Below, in pieces: positions 5,446 through 5,940 of a DNA stretch of 5,940 nt (positions are counted from its first letter, which is position 1; every line of letters begins with the position of its first letter). The position numbers and the translations under genes are program-made. Under the pieces are notes generated by a model. That model was not told the origin of the DNA. It did not search any database and worked only from the letters and a program-made list of their open reading frames with translations. The stretch covers positions 1 to 5,940 of the forward strand of contig JAPYPM010000149.1 of NCBI GenBank assembly GCA_029937635.1, read 5' to 3'. This DNA comes from Nitrospinaceae bacterium. GTDB taxonomy: Bacteria > Nitrospinota > Nitrospinia > Nitrospinales > VA-1.

Positions 5446-5940
5446 ATGTCAGCTTTAGAGGTAGGTGATCGTGCGCCCGGATTTGATTTGCCGGCCGTTT
5501 ACGGGTATAAAGCGGGTGAGACCAGCCCTTCCGCTGAGGAAAAGGTTATGGTCAAGCTCAAAGATTTTCAGGATAAAAAATGGGTAGCATTGTGTTTTTA
5601 TGCTGTTGATAGTAGTCCTGAAGATACTAGATTAATGGTAACTTTTAACGAGTGGAATCGGAAGTTTAAAACTCGTGAAGTTGAATTAATGGGTTGTAGT
5701 TGGAATGGAGTAAATGCACATCAGCAGTTCATAGAAGTTTACCAGATGGGCTTTACTTTGCTTGCTGATGAATATAAAAAAGTTACTGATTTATACGGGG
5801 TAATTAAAGAAGAAGATGACCTTGGACAAATGGTTAAAGTGATTGAACGTTCGACATTTTTAATTGATAAAACTGGAATGATCCGAGCGGTGTGGAGAAA
5901 TATAGAAGATTTTAGAGAGCATCCTAGAGAAGTATGGGAT
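5446..5940 (+). CDS. Peroxiredoxin-fold (AhpC/TSA-like) protein lacking the peroxidatic cysteine, 3' partial
   Basis: The first 165 residues are present; the gene runs off the window with no stop. ATG 5446 follows GAGGTG (5437-5442), 29 nt behind grxD, so it is probably in the same operon. The thioredoxin-fold signature is clear: 'VGDRAPGFDLP' (6-16), 'WVALCFYAVD' (46-55) and 'ERSTFLIDKTGMIRAVW' (134-150), including the conserved Arg135. The catalytic motif PxxxTxxC, however, reads A53-x3-S57-x2-D60: the proline, threonine and peroxidatic cysteine are all replaced. Cys50 and Cys84 (in MGCSWN) are the only cysteines seen. A 17-residue insertion-like loop (about 20-37) lies between the first strands. 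It is either a redox-dead relative, for example a binding or sensor protein, or uses Cys84 in a non-standard way. Context suggests a role linked to Fe-S or thiol homeostasis. Confidence 0.82.
   Translation, partial: MSALEVGDRAPGFDLPAVYGYKAGETSPSAEEKVMVKLKDFQDKKWVALCFYAVDSSPEDTRLMVTFNEWNRKFKTREVELMGCSWNGVNAHQQFIEVYQMGFTLLADEYKKVTDLYGVIKEEDDLGQMVKVIERSTFLIDKTGMIRAVWRNIEDFREHPREVWD

Overview
This is an AT-rich bacterial window with two blocks of genes that meet tail to tail. No rRNA, tRNA, CRISPR array, insertion sequence or integrase was seen. The protein families (a TorD/NarJ-type molybdoenzyme chaperone, a YgfZ protein of the 'KGCYIGQEV' type, a BolA-monothiol glutaredoxin pair) suggest a free-living respiratory Gram-negative bacterium. 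A low-GC marine lineage such as Nitrospinota, or a relative of Nitrospirota, would fit, but this placement is a weak inference from protein flavour and not a database result.

Left block (1-2353, + strand): a near-consensus sigma70 promoter (TTGACA-N17-TATAAA, 160-188) drives a 19-codon mini-ORF with a very strong ribosome binding site. Its stop codon overlaps the GTG start of a 411-residue unrecognised acidic protein with a C-terminal split zinc ribbon. Next, 18 nt downstream, comes a TorD-family chaperone that most resembles those serving type II DMSO-reductase-family enzymes. The molybdoenzyme itself is not in the window.

Right block (2413-5940): two gene sets diverge from a 304-bp AT-rich intergenic region. 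Leftward run an A-type Fe-S carrier (IscA/ErpA family) and a YgfZ/IBA57-like protein fused to a long TPR tail. Rightward run BolA, a monothiol glutaredoxin of the Grx4/GLRX5 type, and a peroxiredoxin-fold protein cut off by the window edge, which lacks the peroxidatic cysteine.

Together the right block gathers bacterial counterparts of the late mitochondrial Fe-S machinery: ISCA with IBA57, and GLRX5 with BOLA. These act in making or handing over [4Fe-4S] and [2Fe-2S] clusters. A molybdoenzyme chaperone next door is a sensible neighbour, because such enzymes usually need Fe-S clusters as well as the Mo cofactor. The most novel points are the acidic zinc-ribbon protein, its coupled leader peptide, the YgfZ-TPR fusion with an A10 slippery tract, and the cysteine-less peroxiredoxin relative.
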